Shown here in pieces: positions 15,594 to 25,869 of a stretch of DNA of 32,541 nucleotides (position 1 is the first letter of the stretch; the number at the start of each line of letters is the position of its first letter). This DNA comes from Nocardioides cremeus (GTDB lineage: Bacteria > Actinomycetota > Actinomycetes > Propionibacteriales > Nocardioidaceae). The stretch covers positions 1-32,541 of the forward strand of contig NZ_JAULSC010000009.1 in the NCBI RefSeq assembly GCF_030518195.1, read 5' to 3'. The position numbers and the translations under genes are program-made. The notes under the pieces were generated by a model, which saw only the letters and a program-made list of their open reading frames with translations, did no database searches and was not told where the DNA came from.

Positions 15594-17176
15594 GCAACGA
15601 GCTCGTCGCCGGCACCCTGACCCTGTGGGCCAGGTCCCTGAGGGGCGACCGCTGGCTGGTGCTCGGCTGGGGGGTGGCGCTCGCGGTCCTCTACTGGGCC
15701 CAGGCGTGGTCGGTCGACCGGCTCTACCCCGGGGAGGGCGAGCTGGCCCGGATGGCGGCGGCCATGGAGCGCAACCAGGCGATGATCGCGCTGGCCGGCC
15801 CGGCGCGCTCGCTCGACACCATCGGGGGACAGGTCACCTGGCAGGCCAGCGCCTTCGGCGCGGTGCTCCTGGGCCTCGTCGTCATGGTCGTCGTCACCCG
15901 GCACACCCGTGCCGAGGAGGAGTCGGGACGCGACGACCTGGTCCGTTCCGGGGTGGTGGGGCGCTTCGCGCCCCCGGCTGCGGCCGTGCTCACCGCCCTC
16001 GTCGTCTCTGTCTTCTCCGGTGCGCTGGTCACCTTGTCGCTGGTCGTCTACCCGCTCGACGTGGCCGACTCGGTGGCGCTGGGGGTCGGTCTGGTGCTGT
16101 GCGGCCTCTGCTTCACCGGCACGTCGCTCGTCGCCGCCCAGCTGGTCTCCAGCACCCGCGGGGCCCGGGGGATCGCCGGCGCGGTGATCGCGGCGGCGTA
16201 CGCGCTGCGCGCCGTCGGTGACGTCTCGGTGCCCGCGCTGTCCTGGCTCTCGCCCATCGGCTGGTACCAGGCCATGCAGCCCTTCTCCGGGCTGCGCTGG
16301 TGGCCGGCGCTGCTGCTCCTCGCCGCTGTGGTCGTCAACCTCGCGCTGGCGGGCGCCCTGCTCGTGCGCCGTGACATCGGGGCCGGGCTGGTGGCCAGTC
16401 GCCCCGGGCCCGCGCGGGCCGGGCCGGCGCTGTCGGGGACGGTCGGGCTCGCCTGGCGGCTCCAGCGCGGCGGCGTCGTCGGCTGGAGCGTCGGGCTGTT
16501 CCTGACCGGCCTCGCGTACGGCGCGCTCGGGACCGAGGTCGAGGACCTGGTCGGCGACTCCGACCTCGGGCTCGAGATGATGACCCAGGGCGTGCCCGAC
16601 CTCGTCGACGGCTTCTTCGCCACGATGCTCCTGATGCTCGCGCTGCTGACCGCCGGGTTCGCGACCTCGTCGACGCTGCGACCACGCAGCGAGGAGGAGT
16701 CGGGCCTGGCCGAGCTCGTGCTCTCCGCGCCGCTGGGCCGCGGTCGCTGGTTGCTGTCGTGGACGCTGGTCACCGTGCTCGCCACGCTGCTGGTGCTCGT
16801 CGTGGCCGGGCTCGGCATCGGCGCGGGCTACGCGTTCGTCACCGCCGACCCGGTGCAGGCGGTGTCGTTCGTGCTGCCGCAGCTGCAGCACGCCCCCGCG
16901 GTGCTGCTGCTCGCGGCGGTCGCGCGCCTGGTGCACGCGCTGGCTCCGCGGCTCGCCGCGCTCGCCTGGGCGCCGCTGGTGGTGGCCGTGGTCGTGATGT
17001 TCTTCGGCGACCTGCTCGACCTGCCGCGGTGGGTGCGCTGGCTCTCGCCGTTCGACCACCTGCCCCTGGTGCCAGCCGAGGACCCGTCGCTGGCGGCGTC
17101 GGCGGCGGTGCTGGGCGTCGCCCTCGCCGTCGGCGCGGCGGGCCAGTTGGCCTTCCGGCGCCGCGACATCGGCTAG
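15590..17176 (+). CDS. ABC-2 exporter permease, long type
   Basis: 528 aa with about twelve hydrophobic segments in two similar halves, as in tetronasin-type exporter permeases where one chain replaces two half-permeases. Each half carries an RxEEESG motif after its second segment ([23 protein letters not shown] at about residue 105 and [21 protein letters not shown] at about residue 365), showing internal duplication. The GTG at 15590 overlaps the ATPase stop by 4 bp, so the two subunits are coupled. The TAG stop doubles as the start of the -10 box of the next gene. Confidence 0.88.
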
Positions 17177-17179
17177 CGT
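17174..17179 (+). promoter_or_regulatory. Putative leaderless -10 box (TAGCGT) for the phosphotransferase
   Basis: TAGCGT, seven bases, then GTG at 17187. Its first three bases are the stop codon of the ABC permease. Confidence 0.5.
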
Positions 17180-17186
17180 CGGGCTC

Positions 17187-18104
17187 GTGGCCCCGACGTG
17201 GCAGCCCGACCCGGGCTGGCATCCGCTCCCTGGCGGGGCCGGCATGTCCACGATCGGCGTGTGGCGCACCAGCCTGGGGGCGCAACCGGTGGCCGTGAAG
17301 CGTCTCGCCGCCCCCGGCGAGCACGACCCCGCCGAGCTCAGCGACCCCCACCACTTCGCCTACTGGCGCCGCGCCGCCGACGTGGTCACCTCCGGCATCC
17401 TGGCCCGCACCCGCGGGCTGAGGCCGCCGGTCCGCTCGGTGGCCGACGAGGACGTCGAGGGCATCACCCTGACCGAGGACTGGGTCGAGGACGCCGCCGT
17501 CAACGGTCTCTTCGCCGCCCACGCCCTGGGCCGCTTCGCCGGTACGCCGGTGCCCGACGTCGCCTGGCTGGCCCGCGACCAGCTGCGCGACCGGTTGCGG
17601 CGTACGGCGCACCGGGGCGGCTGGCCGACCCTGTCGCGCACCACCGTCGCCGACGTCGCCGAGCACCTGTGGACGCGCCGCGACACCTTCCTCGACCGCT
17701 GCGACGCACTGCCCCAGGTGCTGCAGCACGGCGACCCGACACCGGGCAACCTGCCCGGTCGCGAGGGCGACGACGTGGTGGCCATCGACTGGTCGTGCCT
17801 GGGCACCGCCGCGGTGGGCGCCGACCTCGGCTACTACCTGCTGGCCGCGCGCGAGGACTTCGAGCCGCTCCTCGACGCCTACCTGCTGGGACTGCCCGAC
17901 GGCGTGGCCACACCCGAGGAGGCCGCGCTGGGGGCCAGGGTCACCGCGGTCTACACCGCGCTGAGCCGCGCCGAGTGGGCGCTGTCGCGGGTGGCCGGGG
18001 GAGAGGGCGCGCTCGCGGGCAAGTTCCGCCACCCCGCCGTCGCGCCGCACCTGCGGGCCCTGCAGCGCCAGTTCCCCCTGATCGAGGCGCTCCTCGACGC
18101 CTGA
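17187..18104 (+). CDS. Aminoglycoside phosphotransferase-like kinase
   Basis: 305 aa, APH/choline kinase-like fold. Visible kinase elements: K38 (PVAVKRL, ATP-binding lysine), H181-G-D183 with N188 (LQHGDPTPGNLPG, catalytic loop) and D201 (VVAIDWSCLG, metal-binding DFG equivalent). The C-terminal helices (ADLGYYLLAAREDFEPLLDAYLLG) belong to the substrate lobe. Substrate not known; such proteins act on drugs, sugars or small metabolites, and resistance should not be assumed. Its promoter is embedded in the end of the exporter operon. A palindromic repeat array follows its stop codon. Confidence 0.85.
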   Translation: MAPTWQPDPGWHPLPGGAGMSTIGVWRTSLGAQPVAVKRLAAPGEHDPAELSDPHHFAYWRRAADVVTSGILARTRGLRPPVRSVADEDVEGITLTEDWVEDAAVNGLFAAHALGRFAGTPVPDVAWLARDQLRDRLRRTAHRGGWPTLSRTTVADVAEHLWTRRDTFLDRCDALPQVLQHGDPTPGNLPGREGDDVVAIDWSCLGTAAVGADLGYYLLAAREDFEPLLDAYLLGLPDGVATPEEAALGARVTAVYTALSRAEWALSRVAGGEGALAGKFRHPAVAPHLRALQRQFPLIEALLDA

Positions 18105-18545
18105 CCCCCCGTTGATCGAGGAGGTTGCGCAGCAACCGTCTCGAAATCCGGTGAGCCCATGGCGTACGGCGGGCGTGGTCGTCACGGGGTCTCGGCGTCG
18201 CTCGTCGCTGGCGCTCCTCGCTGCTCGACCTACGAGGTCACAGGCTGCCGGCGTTGATTGAGGAGGTTGCGCAGCAACCGTCTCGAAATCCGGTGAGTCG
18301 ATGGCGTACGGGCGAGTGGTCGCGGTGGGCGGACTGCTCACGGGGTCTCGGCGTCGCTCTTCGCTGGCGCTCCTCGCTGCTCGACCAACGGTGTCGTTGG
18401 TTGAGGAAGGCGCGCAGCGCCTGTCTCGAAACCCGGTGAGTCGATGGCGTGCGACGGGCGTGGCCGTCACGGGGTCTCGGCGTCGCTCGTCGCTAGCGCT
18501 CCTCGCTGCTCGACCAACGACGCCTGCCGGCGTCGCCCTACGACG
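18105..18545. repeat. Second array of ~143-bp palindromic repeats
   Basis: Three units begin with GTTG(A/G)T(C/T)GAGGA at 18111, 18253 and 18396, spaced 142 and 143 bp. Each runs through a GGCGTACG-like or GGCGTGCG spacer to GGGTCTCGGCGTCGCTC and GCTCCTCGCTGCTCGACC. The layout, period and core words match the array at 1-798, but the left arms differ: they contain GGTTGCGCAGCAACC, a small palindrome of their own. The region separates two convergent genes (stops at 18104 and 18546) and holds no credible gene. Confidence 0.88.
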
Positions 18546-19505
18546 TCACAGGCTGTCGGCCGCGAAGGTGTCGCAGTCGTCCAGGCCGCCGCCGTCGAAG
18601 CCGACCCGGAACCAGCGCTGGCGCTGCTCGGCGGAGCCGTGGGTCCACGACTCCTTGTCGACCTGGCCCTGGGTCTGCTGCTGGATCCGGTCGTCGCCGA
18701 CGCTGGCCGCGGCCTCGAGCGCCAGCCGGACGTCCTCGTCGGTGAGCTCGCTGAAGAGCGCCGTGCCTGAGGAGTCCTCGGTCGCGGTGGCGCCGCGCGC
18801 CCACATCCCCGCGTAGCAGTCGGCCTGCAGCTCCAGGCGCACAGCGTCGGAGGAGGCGCCCTGCTGGGTGCGGACCCGGCCCATCGTGCCCAGCACGTTC
18901 TGGACGTGGTGGCCGTACTCGTGGGCCAGCACGTAGGCCTCCACGAACCCGCCGTCGGGGCCGCCGAGCTGGCGCTCCAGCACCTCGTCGAAGAAGCCGC
19001 TGTCGAGGTAGATGGTGTCGTCGGCGGGGCAGTAGAACGGTCCGACGGCCGAGCTCGCGGCCCCGCAGCCGGTGCTGACCTGCCCGGAGAAGGTCACCAG
19101 GGAGTCGGCGGGCCGGAAGTCGGAGCCGAGGGTGTCGCCCCAGTAGTCGTAGAGGCTGTTCTCGACCGCGACCCGGGCGCAGTCGACCGACTCGTTGGCG
19201 TCCTCGCCGGTCTCGCAGGCGGCGTACCGGTCGGAGTCCTCGAACCGGCCCGCGTCGAGGCTGCCACCGGAACCCATGTCGAGGCCCGCGCCTCCGCCCA
19301 TCAGCTGGGTGACGACGAAGAAGCCGACGGCGATGATGACCGCGACCACCCCGCCACCTCCGGCGACGCCGCCCGGGATCGGCAGGGACGAGCCGCCGCG
19401 ACCGCCGCCCGAGGGGAGCCGGCTGCGCGACCGGCCGGCGCCGCTGCTGCGACCCACGTCACGGGTGCGCCGGGTGTCGAGGCGGGCCTTGGGGTTGAAC
19501 CTCAC
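18546..19505 (-). CDS. Neutral zinc metallopeptidase (YpfJ-like), membrane anchored
   Basis: 319 aa. A basic, Gly/Ser-rich N-terminus (1-45) is followed by one membrane segment (about 51-69), so the C-terminal domain lies outside the membrane. The zinc motif HEYGHH is at 195-200, with the third ligand probably the Glu in RLELQADCYAG. Paired cysteines (ACETG, VDCARV, STGCGAA, FYCPADD) suggest disulfides, consistent with an extracytoplasmic location. GTG at 19505 with AGGAGG six bases upstream. The first residues RFNPKARLDTRRTRDVG are typical of this family. Physiological substrate unknown. Confidence 0.92.
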   Translation of the reverse strand: MRFNPKARLDTRRTRDVGRSSGAGRSRSRLPSGGGRGGSSLPIPGGVAGGGGVVAVIIAVGFFVVTQLMGGGAGLDMGSGGSLDAGRFEDSDRYAACETGEDANESVDCARVAVENSLYDYWGDTLGSDFRPADSLVTFSGQVSTGCGAASSAVGPFYCPADDTIYLDSGFFDEVLERQLGGPDGGFVEAYVLAHEYGHHVQNVLGTMGRVRTQQGASSDAVRLELQADCYAGMWARGATATEDSSGTALFSELTDEDVRLALEAAASVGDDRIQQQTQGQVDKESWTHGSAEQRQRWFRVGFDGGGLDDCDTFAADSL

Positions 19506-19511
19506 GTCGTG

Positions 19512-19517
19512 CCTCCT
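19512..19517 (-). promoter_or_regulatory. Shine-Dalgarno fixing the metallopeptidase start
   Basis: AGGAGG on the minus strand, six bases before GTG 19505. One of the few strong ribosome sites in the window; it settles the start. Confidence 0.8.
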
Positions 19518-19569
19518 GTGGCGGCCTGCGCCGGGTGCCGGCGAATCGGTGGCTGAGGCTACCGACTCC

Positions 19570-19575
19570 TACGAT
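19570..19575 (+). promoter_or_regulatory. Possible -10 box (TACGAT) for the ABC-F gene
   Basis: TACGAT lies nine bases before ATG 19585. It sits within an imperfect 12-bp direct repeat (GACTCCTACGAT / GACTCCTATGAT), the second copy of which holds the start codon. A very short or absent leader is expected. Confidence 0.45.
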
Positions 19576-19584
19576 TGGACTCCT

Positions 19585-21183
<1,599 letters not shown>

Positions 21184-21214
21184 GGGCGCCGGGCCCGGCG
21201 TCGGTGCCGGTTCC

Positions 21215-21220
21215 TAGACT
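21215..21220 (+). promoter_or_regulatory. Putative leaderless -10 box (TAGACT) for the crotonase gene
   Basis: TAGACT, six bases, then ATG 21227, without Shine-Dalgarno. Confidence 0.55.
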
Positions 21221-21226
21221 CCGGGC

Positions 21227-22027
21227 ATGACACCCGAAGAGCTCGCTGCCGTCGGTCTGCAGGTCCACGTCGAGGGCGCGGTCGCCACCGTCACCCTCGA
21301 CCGCCCCGAGGTCCGCAACGCCCAGACCCCGGCGATGTGGCGGGGCCTGGCCACGCTCGGTGAGCGCCTGGTGGCCGACGACGAGGTGCGGGTGGTGGTC
21401 GTGCGCGGCGCCGGCACCACCTTCTCGGCCGGCCTCGACCGGGCGATGCTCGACCCGACCGCCTCCTCCGACGACGTGGAGTCCGTGGCCGACCTGCTGA
21501 GCCGCAGCGAGGAGGAGATGTCGGCGACGATCGACGACTACCAGCGCGGCTTCACCTGGCTGCGCGACCCGTCGTTCGTCTCCATCGCCGCGGTCCAGGG
21601 CTACGCCGTGGGCGCCGGCTTCCAGCTGGCGCTGGCCTGCGACCTGCGGGTGCTGACCGACGACGCCCAGCTGTGCATGAAGGAGGCGGCCCTGGGCCTG
21701 GTCGCCGACCTGACGGGAACAAAACCGCTGGTCGAGGCGGTTGGCTACTCGAGGGCACTGGAGATCTGTGCCACGGCACGCATGGTCGGTGCCGAGGAGG
21801 CGGTGCGCATCGGCATCGCCCTGACCGCGGTCCCGACCGACCAGCTCGCTGCCACCGTCGCACACCTCGTCGAGTCCCTCACCGCCCCGATGGCCGGGGC
21901 GGTGCGTGAGACCAAGGCGCTGCTGCAGACGGCGGCGGCGCTGCCGCTGGACGAGCAGCGCCGCCTCGAGCGCGAGGCCCAGGGCCGCCGCTTCCGCGAG
22001 GTCGCGGGCGCCACCCAGCAGCAGTAG
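21227..22027 (+). CDS. Enoyl-CoA hydratase/isomerase family protein (EchA12-like)
   Basis: 266-aa crotonase-fold protein. CoA-binding and oxyanion elements are present: GTTFSAGLDRAML and VQGYAVGAGFQLALACD. In classical hydratases the second reads GGGCELAMMCD, with Glu144 catalytic; here that position is Gln. The other catalytic Glu (rat Glu164) is kept in LCMKEAALGL. It may therefore not be a standard hydratase. The gene lies between the ABC-F ATPase and an ABC exporter; the ABC-F link recalls M. tuberculosis Rv1472-Rv1473. Its ATG has a leaderless -10 box. Confidence 0.9.
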   Translation: MTPEELAAVGLQVHVEGAVATVTLDRPEVRNAQTPAMWRGLATLGERLVADDEVRVVVVRGAGTTFSAGLDRAMLDPTASSDDVESVADLLSRSEEEMSATIDDYQRGFTWLRDPSFVSIAAVQGYAVGAGFQLALACDLRVLTDDAQLCMKEAALGLVADLTGTKPLVEAVGYSRALEICATARMVGAEEAVRIGIALTAVPTDQLAATVAHLVESLTAPMAGAVRETKALLQTAAALPLDEQRRLEREAQGRRFREVAGATQQQ

Positions 22028-22047
22028 CAGGCAGTGAGGAGCACGAC

Positions 22048-23928
22048 GTGTCGGGGATGATGGGGGCCGGGATGGCCTGGCGCCACCTGAGGTCGGACCG
22101 CAGCGTGGTGAACAACCGGCTCTCGCGCCAGACCGTGCGACGGGTGGTCGGCTTCGCGCGCCCGCACCGGCGACTGATCTCGGTGTTCCTGGTGCTCACC
22201 GTCATCGACGCCTCGCTGGTCGTGGTCACCCCGCTGCTGGTCCAGCAGATCGTCGACAAGGGCATCCTGGCCGGTGACCGCGAGCTGGTGACGCTGCTGG
22301 CCCTGGCGATGGCCGGCTTCGCGGTCTTCAACGCGCTGCTCAGCGTGCTGGCGGGCTGGCTCTCCTCACGCATCGGCGAGGGACTGATCTTCGACCTGCG
22401 CTCGCAGGTCTTCGCCCACGTGCAGCGCCAGTCGATGGCCTTCTTCACCCGCACCCAGACCGGCGCGCTGGTCAGCAGGCTCAACAACGACGTCATCGGC
22501 GCACAGCGGGCCTTCACCTCGACGCTGTCGAGCACGGTGTCCAACTCCATCGCGGTGGTCGTCGTCGGCATCACGATGCTGGCCCTGAGCTGGCAGGTGA
22601 CCCTGCTCTGCGTGGCGCTCTTCCCGCTGCTCTTCCTGGCCTCCCGCTTCGTCAGCAACCGCCTCGCCGGGCTGACCCGTGAGCAGATGGACGGCAACGC
22701 CGACCTCGGCAACAACATGACCGAGCGCTTCAACGTGGGCGGCGCGATGCTGCTCAAGCTCTTCGGTCGCCGCGACGACGAGGACGTGCTCTTCGCGACC
22801 AAGGCGGCCAAGGTGCGCGACCTGGGGGTGCGGATCAGCCTGATCACCCGCATCTTCGGCGCGACCATGGTCCTGGTCCCCGCGCTGGCCACCGCGCTGG
22901 TCTACGGCGTCGGCGGCCAGCTGGTGATCAGCGACGCGCTGACGATCGGCACCCTGCTCGCCCTGGCCACGCTGCTGCTGCGGCTGCTCGGCCCCCTCCA
23001 GGGGCTCTCCAACGTGCGCATCGACGTGATGACCGCGATGGTCAGCTTCGAGCGGGTCTTCGAGGTGCTCGACCTGCCCTCGCTGATCGTCGAGCGCGAC
23101 GACGCCGTCGAGCTGCCCCGCGCGGCTGCGCGCCTGGAGTTCGACCGGGTCGGCTTCGCCTACCCCAGCGCCGAGGACCTCTCGCTGCCGTCGCTGGAGG
23201 GCGTGGCACGCCCCGAGACCGGTGGCGGCGTCCCGGTGCTCCACGACGTCTCCTTCACCGCCGACGTCGGACGGATGGTGGCTCTCGTGGGCCCCTCCGG
23301 TGCCGGCAAGACCACCGTGACCCACCTGGTCGCCCGGCTCTACGACGTCACCTCCGGCAGCGTGCGCGTCGGCGGGCACGACGTGCGCGACGTCAGCCTG
23401 CAGTCGCTCGAGGACGCGGTGGGCTACGTGACCCAGGACGCGCACCTCTTCCACGACACCATCCGCGCCAACATGCACTACGCCCGGCCTGACGCCGACG
23501 ACCGCGACATCTGGTCGAGCCTGGAGGCGGCCCAGATCGCCGACACGGTGCGGCGCCTGCCCGACGGCCTCGACACCGTCGTCGGCGACCGCGGCTACCG
23601 GCTCTCCGGCGGCGAGCGCCAGCGCCTCGCGATCGCACGGCTGCTGCTGAAGTCGCCGGGCATCGTGGTGCTCGACGAGGCCACCGCCCACCTCGACAGC
23701 GAGTCCGAGGCCGCCGTCCAGCGAGCCCTCGACGCCGCCCTCGAGGGCCGCACCTCCCTGGTCATCGCGCACCGGCTCAGCACGGTGCGCAACGCCGACC
23801 AGATCCTGGTGCTCGACGAGGGCCGCATCGTGCAGTCCGGCACCCACAGCGAGCTGCTCGCCGAGGGCGGTCTCTACGCCGACCTCTACCGCACCCAGTT
23901 CGTCGACGACGTCTCCGCCCGCGGCTGA
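22048..23928 (+). CDS. ABCB-type exporter, fused membrane and ATPase domains
   Basis: 626 aa. The membrane domain (about residues 30-330) has six segments, beginning RLISVFLVLTVIDASLVVVTPLLVQQIVDKG. The C-terminal ATPase domain (about 355-620) has Walker A GPSGAGKTT, signature LSGGERQRLAIARLL, Walker B IVVLDEATAHLD and switch IAHRLSTV. The half-transporter must dimerise. Such exporters handle lipids, peptides or drugs; the substrate cannot be read. The GTG at 22048 follows GAGGAG and lies 20 bp after the crotonase stop, so the two are likely co-transcribed. Confidence 0.93.
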   Translation: MSGMMGAGMAWRHLRSDRSVVNNRLSRQTVRRVVGFARPHRRLISVFLVLTVIDASLVVVTPLLVQQIVDKGILAGDRELVTLLALAMAGFAVFNALLSVLAGWLSSRIGEGLIFDLRSQVFAHVQRQSMAFFTRTQTGALVSRLNNDVIGAQRAFTSTLSSTVSNSIAVVVVGITMLALSWQVTLLCVALFPLLFLASRFVSNRLAGLTREQMDGNADLGNNMTERFNVGGAMLLKLFGRRDDEDVLFATKAAKVRDLGVRISLITRIFGATMVLVPALATALVYGVGGQLVISDALTIGTLLALATLLLRLLGPLQGLSNVRIDVMTAMVSFERVFEVLDLPSLIVERDDAVELPRAAARLEFDRVGFAYPSAEDLSLPSLEGVARPETGGGVPVLHDVSFTADVGRMVALVGPSGAGKTTVTHLVARLYDVTSGSVRVGGHDVRDVSLQSLEDAVGYVTQDAHLFHDTIRANMHYARPDADDRDIWSSLEAAQIADTVRRLPDGLDTVVGDRGYRLSGGERQRLAIARLLLKSPGIVVLDEATAHLDSESEAAVQRALDAALEGRTSLVIAHRLSTVRNADQILVLDEGRIVQSGTHSELLAEGGLYADLYRTQFVDDVSARG

Positions 23929-23946
23929 GCCGGACGTCGTACGGGC

Positions 23947-23980
23947 GGGACGTCCGTCCCTGCCGGACGTATGACGTCCC
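23947..23980. terminator. Possible bidirectional terminator between convergent genes
   Basis: GGGACGTC (23947-23954) pairs with GACGTCCC (23973-23980) across an 18-base loop, between the exporter and SURF1 stop codons. CCGGACGT is also duplicated here. No U-tract. Confidence 0.35.
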
Positions 23981-23990
23981 GAGCCGGGGC

Positions 23991-24782
23991 TCAGACCGGC
24001 TGGTCGACCGGCGTCTCGTCGTCGATGTCCTCGCGCGACGTCGTACGCCGCCGCCGCGGGCCGCGGCGCTCGTCCCAGGCGAGGTAGAGGAAGCCGCCGA
24101 CGGCCAGCAGGCCGAAGAACCACCATTGCAGGCCGTAGAAGAAGTGCGGGCCGTTGTCGAGCTCGGGCATCTCGACGGGCTCGAGGGCGGTGGCTGGCTC
24201 CGGGTCCTCGGAGCGCAGGTCGACGAAGCCGCCGTAGACCTCGCGGTCGATCGCCTCGCCGATGCGCTCGCTGCTCACCGCGCGGGTGGACAGGTCGCTG
24301 ACGGTGGTGGAGTCGCCGCTGCCGTCGGCGCGCACCCACCCGGAGATCTCGACCTCGCCGGCCGGCGGCTCGGGCACGTCGTCGGGGCGCGTGGTGCCGG
24401 CGGCCCGGGTGGCCAGCCAGCCGCGGTCCACGAGCAGGGTGGTGCCGGTGTCGGTGACCAGCGGCACCACCACGTCGACGCCGGAGGCGCCCTCGCGGGT
24501 GCGGTAGCGCACGATCACGGTGTCCTCGGGGGCGTAGGTGCCGGTCGCGGTCACGACCCGCCATTCGTCGTCCTCGTCGACCTCGCCGCCGGGGGAGAGG
24601 ACCTGCTCCACAGGCACGGGCGCCTGCTCCTCGTTGGCGCGCACCACCGCGTTGTCGGCCTGGCGCTGCTCGAGCCGGTCGAACTGCCACTGGCCCAGCC
24701 ACCACGAGCCGGCGGCCAGCACGACGACGGCCAGCGCGAAGAGCAGCCAGCGACGCGAGAGCATGAACCTGAACGAGCGCAC
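23991..24782 (-). CDS. SURF1 family cytochrome c oxidase assembly protein
   Basis: 263 aa with the family's two-membrane-helix layout: segment 1 at about 12-30 (WLLFALAVVVLAAGSWWLGQWQ) and segment 2 at about 213-232 (FFYGLQWWFFGLLAVGGFLY). The signature LGQWQFDRLEQR follows helix 1, LVDRGWL lies mid-protein and HFFYGLQWW opens helix 2. SURF1 aids heme a insertion into oxidase subunit I, so it links functionally to ctaA at the left end. The last 30 residues are charged and cytoplasmic. GTG 24782 has TAACCT six bases upstream. Faces moaA divergently across 70 bp. Confidence 0.93.
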   Translation of the reverse strand: MRSFRFMLSRRWLLFALAVVVLAAGSWWLGQWQFDRLEQRQADNAVVRANEEQAPVPVEQVLSPGGEVDEDDEWRVVTATGTYAPEDTVIVRYRTREGASGVDVVVPLVTDTGTTLLVDRGWLATRAAGTTRPDDVPEPPAGEVEISGWVRADGSGDSTTVSDLSTRAVSSERIGEAIDREVYGGFVDLRSEDPEPATALEPVEMPELDNGPHFFYGLQWWFFGLLAVGGFLYLAWDERRGPRRRRTTSREDIDDETPVDQPV

Positions 24783-24788
24783 GACCCG

Positions 24789-24794
24789 AGGTTA
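24789..24794 (-). promoter_or_regulatory. Putative leaderless -10 box (TAACCT) for SURF1
   Basis: On the minus strand TAACCT, six bases, then GTG 24782. No Shine-Dalgarno. Confidence 0.55.
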
Positions 24795-24839
24795 TCCGCC
24801 AGGACGTGGCGAGCCCCGTCCCGGTGCCCGCCTCGCCCG

Positions 24840-24845
24840 TATGCT
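24840..24845 (+). promoter_or_regulatory. Putative leaderless -10 box (TATGCT) for moaA
   Basis: TATGCT, seven bases, then ATG 24853. The in-frame ATG at 24841 lies inside this box, so it is unlikely to be the start. Confidence 0.55.
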
Positions 24846-24852
24846 TCCTCAC

Positions 24853-25851
24853 ATGACGCCACTTCTTCTCGAGGACCGGTACGGCCGGGTGGCGACGGAC
24901 CTCCGGGTGTCGTTGACCGACCGCTGCAACCTGCGCTGCAGCTACTGCATGCCGCCCGAGGGCCTCGACTGGCTCCCCGACGACTCGGTGCTCACCGACG
25001 ACGAGGTGGTGCGCCTGATCCGCATCGGCGTCGAGCGCCTGGGCATCCAGGAGGTCCGCTTCACCGGCGGCGAGCCGCTGGTGCGCCGCGGGCTGGTCGA
25101 CATCGTGCGCCGCACCCGCGAGCTGGGTGAGCACCTCGACATCTCGGTGACCACCAACGCCCTGGGGCTCTCGCGCAACGCGACCGCCCTCAAGGACGCC
25201 GGGCTCGACCGGGTCAACGTCAGCCTCGACACCGCCCGCGCCGACACCTTCCACCGGATCACCCGTCGCGACCGGTTCCACGACGTGGTCGCCGGCCTCG
25301 AGGCCGCGCAGGCCGCCGGCCTGGGCCCGGTCAAGGTCAACGCCGTGCTGCTGCGCGGCGAGAACGAGGACCAGGCGCCCGAGCTGCTGGCGTGGTGCCT
25401 CGAGCGCGGCTACGAGCTGCGCTTCATCGAGCAGATGCCCCTCGACGCCCAGCACGGCTGGAGCCGCGAGGGGATGGTCACGGCCGAGGAGATCTTCGCG
25501 AGCCTCTCGACCGCGTACACGCTCACCCCCGCCGAGGAGCCCCGGGGCAGCGCCCCGGCCGAGCTCTTCACCGTCGACGGCGGCCCCGGCACGGTCGGGG
25601 TCATCGCCTCGGTGACCCGCCCGTTCTGCGGCGACTGCGACCGGGTGCGCCTGACGGCCGACGGCCAGGTGCGCAACTGCCTGTTCGCCCGCTCCGAGTC
25701 CGACCTGCGTGCGGCGCTGCGCGACGGCGTGGACGACGAGGAGCTCGCCCAGCGCTGGGTGGTGGCGATGCTCGGCAAGGCCGCGGGCCACGGCATCGAC
25801 GACCCGACGTTCCTGCAGCCCGACCGCCCGATGTCGGCGATCGGCGGCTGA
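24853..25851 (+). CDS. moaA: MoaA, GTP 3',8-cyclase of molybdenum cofactor synthesis
   Basis: 332-aa radical SAM enzyme. The N-terminal cluster motif is C25-NLR-C29-SY-C32. The C-terminal [4Fe-4S] site that binds GTP reads CGDCDRVRLTADGQVRNC (CxxC-x13-C). The protein ends in Gly-Gly (MSAIGG), as MoaA requires. It converts GTP to the cyclic intermediate that MoaC turns into cPMP; no other moa gene is in the window. It needs two Fe-S clusters and is thus a client of the SUF system. Its stop is only 18 bp from the stop of the convergent lipoprotein gene. Confidence 0.96.
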   Translation: MTPLLLEDRYGRVATDLRVSLTDRCNLRCSYCMPPEGLDWLPDDSVLTDDEVVRLIRIGVERLGIQEVRFTGGEPLVRRGLVDIVRRTRELGEHLDISVTTNALGLSRNATALKDAGLDRVNVSLDTARADTFHRITRRDRFHDVVAGLEAAQAAGLGPVKVNAVLLRGENEDQAPELLAWCLERGYELRFIEQMPLDAQHGWSREGMVTAEEIFASLSTAYTLTPAEEPRGSAPAELFTVDGGPGTVGVIASVTRPFCGDCDRVRLTADGQVRNCLFARSESDLRAALRDGVDDEELAQRWVVAMLGKAAGHGIDDPTFLQPDRPMSAIGG

Positions 25852-25869
25852 GCCGACCGAGGCGGGGGG

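Noticed and set aside
17187..18104. Phosphotransferase as an antibiotic resistance gene
   Set aside because: Kinase motifs are present, but the substrate lobe gives no specific match; resistance cannot be claimed.
24841..24843. Alternative moaA start four codons upstream
   Set aside because: This ATG lies inside the likely -10 box, and the start at 24853 fits the spacing of the other leaderless genes.
22366..25791. Very long open frame (over 1100 codons) on the minus strand
   Set aside because: It runs antisense to the ABC exporter and moaA and through SURF1 in another frame. It reads as low-complexity Gly/Arg/His/Val protein, an effect of GC-rich third positions.
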